Notes under the pieces: generated by a model
What the model was told of the DNA's origin: nothing
What the model saw: the letters and a program-made list of their open reading frames with translations, nothing else
Database searches by the model: none
Made by a program: the position numbers and the translations under genes
Part shown: one piece after another, positions 60,246 to 64,000 of the stretch
How positions within the stretch are numbered: the first letter of the stretch is position 1
Layout of the letters: every line of letters starts with the position of its first letter
Assembly: GCF_042657165.1 (NCBI RefSeq)
Contig: NZ_JBHSNJ010000012.1
Location: 868,001-932,000, forward strand
Length of the DNA stretch: 64,000 bases
From: Agrilutibacter niabensis
GTDB lineage: Bacteria; Pseudomonadota; Gammaproteobacteria; Xanthomonadales; Xanthomonadaceae
Direction of reading: 5' to 3'

Positions 60246-62261
60246 TCAGCGCGGACGCGGCTTGAAGCCTCGCGGCTTGGGGGGGCCGCCCGGGCGCGGA
60301 CCGCGCGGCGGACGCGAATCGCCGTCGCCGTGACGATGCGGGCGGTCGTCGCCTTCGCCTGGACGGCTGATGCGCAACGGCTGGCCCGCAACGCGCACGC
60401 GCTTGAGATGCTCCATGACCTCGCGCGGCATCCCTTCGGGCAGGTCGATCAGGCTGAAGTCGTCGCGGATGTCGATGCGGCCGATGTAGCGGCTTTCCAG
60501 CTCGGCTTCGTTGGCGATGGCGCCGACGATGTTGCCCGGCTTCACGCCGTGGCGATGGCCGACTTCGATGCGGAAGGTTTCCATGCCGGCTTCCGGGGCG
60601 CCACGGTCCTCGCGCGGACGGCGCGGGGCGGCGGGTGCTTCGTCATTGAAGAAGGCTTCGGCCTGGTTGTGGCCGCCGTTGCCCATCCCGCCGGCCGGTG
60701 GCGCGGCATGGCGTTCGGGGCGCGGACGGTCCTGATCAAACTTGTTCTGCTCAAACTTGTTCTGGTCGAACTTGCTGCTGCTCCGGCGCTCGCCGGCGGG
60801 GCGCTCGAACTCGCGCCTGGGCTTGTCGAACCTGCTGTCGCCCGACTTGTTGCCGAACGGGGTCTTCCCGAAGCCCGTGTCCTCGCGATGCGGGCGCAAC
60901 TGCTGCGCGGTGGCCTGCAGCAGCAGCGGCATGTCGCCCTGGACCAGCTTGGCAAGGGCGGCCGCGATTTCGACCGCCGGCACGTTCTGCTCGCGCTCGT
61001 AGCGTTCGACCAGGTCGCGGAACATCGCCAGTTCGCTGCTTTCCAGTGCCGTGGTGATGCGGCCGAGGAACTTCGACACGCGCTGCTCGTTCACCGTCTC
61101 GATGCTGGGCAGCTCCATCGGCTCGATCGGCTGGCGCGTGGCGCGCTCGATCGCGCGCAGCATGCCGCGCTCGCGCGGGGTGACGAACAGGATCGCCTCG
61201 CCCTTGCGGCCCGCGCGGCCCGTGCGGCCGATGCGGTGCACGTAGCTTTCGGTGTCGTAGGGAATGTCGAAGTTCAGCACGTGGCTGATGCGCTCCACGT
61301 CGAGGCCGCGCGCGGCGACGTCGGTGGCGACCAGCACATCGATGCGGCCGTCCTTCAGCTGCGCGATGGTGCGCTCCCGCGCCTTCTGGTCCATGTCGCC
61401 ATTGATCGCGGCGGCGGAGATGCCGCGCGCGGACAGCTTGTCGGCCAATTCCTCGGTACCGAGCTTGGTGCGCGCGAACACGATCATCGCGTCGAACGGT
61501 TCGGCCTCGAGAATGCGGGTGATGGCGTCGAGCTTGTGCACGCCGCTCACCGACCAGTAACGCTGGCGGATGTTGGCGGCGGTGGTGGTGGTCGTCTTGA
61601 TCGCGACCTCGACCGGGTCGCGCAGGTAGGTCTGGGCGATGCGCTTGATCTGCGAAGGCATCGTCGCCGAGAACAGCGCGACCTGGCGCGTCTCCGGGAT
61701 CTTCTTCAGCACGGCCTCGACGTCGTCGATGAAGCCCATGCGCAGCATCTCGTCGGCTTCGTCGAGCACCAGGCAGCGCAGCTGCGACAGGTCGAGCGAG
61801 CCACGGTTGAGGTGGTCGATCACGCGGCCGGGCGTACCGACCACGACATGGACGCCACGCTTGAGCGAGGCGAGCTGCGGCGTATAGCTCTGGCCGCCAT
61901 AGATCGGCAGAACGTGGAAGCCGGGCAGGTGATGGGCGTATTTCTGGAAGGCCTCGGCGACCTGGATCGCCAGCTCGCGCGTCGGCGCCAGCACCAGCGC
62001 CTGCGGCTTCTGCTGCGACGGATCGATGCGGGCGAGGATGGGGAGGGCGAAAGCAGCGGTCTTGCCGGTACCGGTCTGCGCCTGTCCGAGCACGTCGCGG
62101 CCGGCCAGTAGCGGTGGGATCGTGGCGGCCTGGATGGGCGAGGGGCTTTCGTAGCCGACGTCCGAGAGGGCGCGCAGCAGCGCGTCCGGCAGGGCCAGGT
62201 CGGTGAACTTGATGGACGGGGCGTCCGAGGGGGCCGCAGCCGGGGGGATTGGGGCGCTCAT
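60246..62261 (-). CDS. deaD: Cold-shock DEAD-box RNA helicase DeaD/CsdA
   Basis: This 671-residue helicase has the Q motif IKFTDLALPDALLRALSDVGYESPSPIQ, AQTGTGKTAAF, PTRELAIQVAEAF, VLDEADEMLRMGF, SATMPSQI and HRIGRTGRAGRKGEA. The CsdA-type dimer region and a basic, Arg/Gly/Asp-rich linker follow, including the short repeat KFDQNKFEQNKFDQ (about 515-528). The RNA-binding domain reads FRIEVGHRHGVKPGNIVGAIANEAELESRYIGRIDIRDDFSLIDLPEGMP (about 575-625). It unwinds RNA in ribosome assembly and decay, especially in the cold. It is the third DEAD-box gene in the window. Confidence 0.96.
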   Translation of the reverse strand: MSAPIPPAAAPSDAPSIKFTDLALPDALLRALSDVGYESPSPIQAATIPPLLAGRDVLGQAQTGTGKTAAFALPILARIDPSQQKPQALVLAPTRELAIQVAEAFQKYAHHLPGFHVLPIYGGQSYTPQLASLKRGVHVVVGTPGRVIDHLNRGSLDLSQLRCLVLDEADEMLRMGFIDDVEAVLKKIPETRQVALFSATMPSQIKRIAQTYLRDPVEVAIKTTTTTAANIRQRYWSVSGVHKLDAITRILEAEPFDAMIVFARTKLGTEELADKLSARGISAAAINGDMDQKARERTIAQLKDGRIDVLVATDVAARGLDVERISHVLNFDIPYDTESYVHRIGRTGRAGRKGEAILFVTPRERGMLRAIERATRQPIEPMELPSIETVNEQRVSKFLGRITTALESSELAMFRDLVERYEREQNVPAVEIAAALAKLVQGDMPLLLQATAQQLRPHREDTGFGKTPFGNKSGDSRFDKPRREFERPAGERRSSSKFDQNKFEQNKFDQDRPRPERHAAPPAGGMGNGGHNQAEAFFNDEAPAAPRRPREDRGAPEAGMETFRIEVGHRHGVKPGNIVGAIANEAELESRYIGRIDIRDDFSLIDLPEGMPREVMEHLKRVRVAGQPLRISRPGEGDDRPHRHGDGDSRPPRGPRPGGPPKPRGFKPRPR

Positions 62262-62377
62262 GGCAGCCTCGATGGCGCCGGCGCGGGGGCCGGACTGGGC
62301 CGATATTGTAGCGGCATGCGTTGGAGCCCCGGCTCGGCAACGCCGGAACCCGATCAGACCTTACCAGCGAGGACGCG

Positions 62378-62827
62378 ATGACAGCGCAATGGGACGACGA
62401 CGTGCAGGACATTCCGCGCCTGGTCCGCGCGATCTACGAATGCATTTCCGGGCCGGCCGGCGCCCCGCGCGACTGGGCGCGCTTCCGCTTCCTGCACCGG
62501 CCCGAAGCGCTGAGCCTGCGGACGGTGGTGTTGCCCGACGGCTCGACGCGCGCCGATGTCTTCACCCAGGACCGCTACATCGCCGACGTCGAACCGTTCT
62601 TCGCTGCCAACGACTTCCACGAGATCGACATCGGCCACCGCATCGAACGCTTCGGCCAGGTCGCCCACGTTTGGAGCCTGTACGAAGCGCGACCGTCGCC
62701 GGATTCGCCTGTGCTACTCAAGCGCGGCGCCAACAGCATCCAGCTCTGCCACGACCAGGGCCGCTGGTGGGTCGTGAGCACGATCTGGGACAACGAGCGC
62801 GAGGGGCTCGAATTCGACCTGTGGTGA
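62378..62827 (+). CDS. NTF2/SnoaL-like hypothetical protein
   Basis: This 149-residue protein reads DIPRLVRAIYECISGPAGAPRDWARFRFLHRPEALSLRTVVLPDG, then FTQDRYIADVEPFFAANDFHEIDIGHRIERFGQVAHVWSLYEARPSPD and GANSIQLCHDQGRWWVVSTIWDNERE. The pattern of a helical start, a beta sheet and the WWVVSTIWDNE end is that of SnoaL/NTF2-like proteins found in proteobacteria. Function is unknown. GAGGACGCG precedes ATG 62378. It is divergent from deaD. Confidence 0.85.
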   Translation: MTAQWDDDVQDIPRLVRAIYECISGPAGAPRDWARFRFLHRPEALSLRTVVLPDGSTRADVFTQDRYIADVEPFFAANDFHEIDIGHRIERFGQVAHVWSLYEARPSPDSPVLLKRGANSIQLCHDQGRWWVVSTIWDNEREGLEFDLW

Positions 62828-62845
62828 GCCCTGCGACGTTGCAAT

Positions 62846-62986
62846 CCTTCTCCCCGCTTGCGGGGAGAAGGTGCCCGAAGGGCGGAAGGGGGCGAGACGG
62901 CCGCCATCGCGCGGTGATTCCGAACCGCCCCTCACCCTGCTTCGCTGCGCGCGAAGCTGTCCCTCTCCCCGCGAGCGGGGAGAGGG
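62846..62986. repeat. Paired palindromic intergenic repeat (Xanthomonadaceae type)
   Basis: Two similar palindromes stand 103 bases apart: CCTTCTCCCCGC-tt-GCGGGGAGAAGG at 62846-62871 and CCCTCTCCCCGC-ga-GCGGGGAGAGGG at 62961-62986, both with 12-bp stems. This CTCCCCGC family with GCCCGAAGGGCGGA between is a known type of scattered intergenic element in Xanthomonadaceae. It lies between two convergent genes and may act as a transcription end or REP-like element. Confidence 0.75.
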
Positions 62987-62998
62987 AGAGTCTGGCTC

Positions 62999-64000
62999 TC
63001 AACGCGGGTCTTTCTCCACGCGACCATCCTTCATCACGAACTCGACCCGCTTCAGCACCGTCACGTCCTTCAACGGATCGCCCGAGACCGCGATCAGGTC
63101 GGCGCGCTTGCCCGGTTCGAGACTGCCGACTTCGTCGCGCAGGCCCAGCAATTCCGCGGCATTGACGGTCGCCGCCTGGATCGCGGTCGCCGGCGTCATG
63201 CCGTGCGCGACCATCAATTCGAACTCGTCGGCATTGCGGCCATGCAGGCTGACGCCGGCGTCGGTGCCGAAGGCGATCTTCACGCCGGCCGGCACGGCGG
63301 CTTCCAGCGCCTTGCCGGTGATGCCGATGCGCCATTCGATCTTCCGCCGCACTTCGCCGGTATAGGCCTCGGGATTCTTCGCCAACCGTTCCTTGTAGCC
63401 ATTGACCGTCGACAGCGTCGGCACGTACCAGGCGCCGGTCTTGCGGAACAGGGCGATGGTGTCCTTTTCCATCAGCGTGCCGTGTTCGATCGAATCCACG
63501 CCGGCGCGGAGGGCGAGGGCGATGCCGTCGTCGCCATGCGCGTGCGCGGCGACCTTCTTGCCGTACATGTGCGCGGTCTCTACGATCGCGCGGGCTTCGT
63601 CGTCGAACAATTGCTTGCCCAGTCCGGCGCCGATGCGGCTGTTGACGCCACCGGTGCTGGCGAACTTGATCACGTCGGCGCCGCGGGCGACCTGCTCGCG
63701 CACGGCGCGGCGGCAATCGTCGGCGCCGTTGCAGGTGTTGTGGTGGGTGTCGAGGGCGTCGTGCAGTTCTTCGCGGTAGCCCAGGGTCGGGTCCATATGG
63801 CCCGCTGTGGCCGAGATCGGCATGGCCGCGTCCAGGATGCGCGGCCCGGGCACTTTGCCGGCAGCGATGGCATCGCGCAGGGCCAGCGTCACGCCGTCGG
63901 AGTCGCCGAGGTTGCGCACGGTGGTGAAGCCGGCGGCCAGCGTCTTGCGCGCGTTGACCGCGGCCTCGTAGGCATGGTCGGCCACGCCCTTGGAGACGTC
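62999..64000 (-). CDS. Amidohydrolase family protein, C-terminal part (5' end outside window)
   Basis: The frame is open to base 64000 (upstream codons read DVSKG), so 333 codons of the C-terminal part are visible. The metal-dependent hydrolase barrel shows GFTTVRNLGDSD, then REQVARGADVIKFASTGGVNSRIG with the bridging Lys. VAAHAHGDDGIALALRAGVDSIEHGT carries the His ligands, IAFGTDAGVSLHGRNADEF the Asp, and AELLGLRDEVGSLEPGKRADLIAVSGDPL closes the fold. This is the imidazolonepropionase/Xaa-Pro-dipeptidase-like group, often exported in Xanthomonadaceae. The N-terminal HxH and any signal peptide lie beyond the window. Confidence 0.92.
   Translation of the reverse strand, partial: DVSKGVADHAYEAAVNARKTLAAGFTTVRNLGDSDGVTLALRDAIAAGKVPGPRILDAAMPISATAGHMDPTLGYREELHDALDTHHNTCNGADDCRRAVREQVARGADVIKFASTGGVNSRIGAGLGKQLFDDEARAIVETAHMYGKKVAAHAHGDDGIALALRAGVDSIEHGTLMEKDTIALFRKTGAWYVPTLSTVNGYKERLAKNPEAYTGEVRRKIEWRIGITGKALEAAVPAGVKIAFGTDAGVSLHGRNADEFELMVAHGMTPATAIQAATVNAAELLGLRDEVGSLEPGKRADLIAVSGDPLKDVTVLKRVEFVMKDGRVEKDPR

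Noticed and set aside
60660..60790. Short repeated units coding KFDQNKFEQNKFDQ as a possible repeat element.
   Set aside because: It is a low-complexity linker inside deaD, not a DNA repeat of its own.
60330..62111. A 593-codon plus-strand frame opposite deaD.
   Set aside because: The minus strand codes all DEAD-box motifs; the opposite frame is a GC-rich shadow.

Overview
The window is GC-rich chromosomal DNA of the type found in Xanthomonadaceae (Lysobacter, Luteimonas or Pseudoxanthomonas-like). I infer this from the gene families: a secreted isoamylase, a BlaI/M56 pair with a heptad-rich tail, ECF42/YCII/VOC modules, HI0933-type flavoproteins and Thr/Ala-rich EF-hand lipoproteins. The gene arrangement and palindromic intergenic repeats also fit. 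I saw no rRNA, tRNA, CRISPR array, prophage or insertion sequence. Two genes are cut by the edges: an M20 peptidase at the left and an amidohydrolase at the right.

Layout. 1-5.1 kb: M20 peptidase end, secreted esterase, PAP2 phosphatase and an overlapping nfeD-slipin operon. 5.1-11.3 kb: LAL-type LuxR regulator, DUF4242 protein, O-methyltransferase and a divergent LysR/SDR pair. 11.4-16.2 kb: two large secreted proteins facing a shared terminator; one is frameshifted in its last Ig-like repeat and the other has seven HYR repeats plus a PxKF domain. 16.4-18.7 kb: blaI/M56 pair with a tandem operator. 18.8-28.4 kb: mixed small enzymes and stress genes (TrxR-like flavoprotein, exported peroxiredoxin, sirtuin, DUF1428, VOC, EF-hand, dienelactone hydrolase, cold-shock protein) and a methyltransferase/YkgJ operon. 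28.4-42 kb: YCII-VOC pair, transglutaminase-TPR protein, RMD1-like protein, MFS pump, DbpA, HD hydrolase, flavoprotein, VOC protein and isoamylase. 42-51 kb: Gfo/Idh/MocA oxidoreductase, GlxA-type regulator, fatty acid hydroxylase, YjdM, giant DUF748 protein, RhlE. 51-54.5 kb: DUF1428, YCII, VOC and an ECF42 sigma factor. 54.6-64 kb: TrhO, DUF998/methyltransferase pair, second flavoprotein, DDAH, GATase, DeaD, NTF2-like protein, amidohydrolase.

The most interesting signal is a dispersed regulon. Five intergenic sites carry TGTCGA, exactly 17 bases, then CGTC (one has CGCG). They lie 64-90 bases upstream of YCII, VOC, DUF1428 and MFS genes spread over 24 kb. This matches the ECF42 promoter type, and the ECF42 sigma gene itself is at 53.2-54.5 kb. 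The MFS efflux pump is an unexpected member. A second clear control signal is a pair of overlapping 16-bp dyads upstream of blaI, whose M56 partner carries a Met-rich coiled coil instead of a penicillin-binding sensor.
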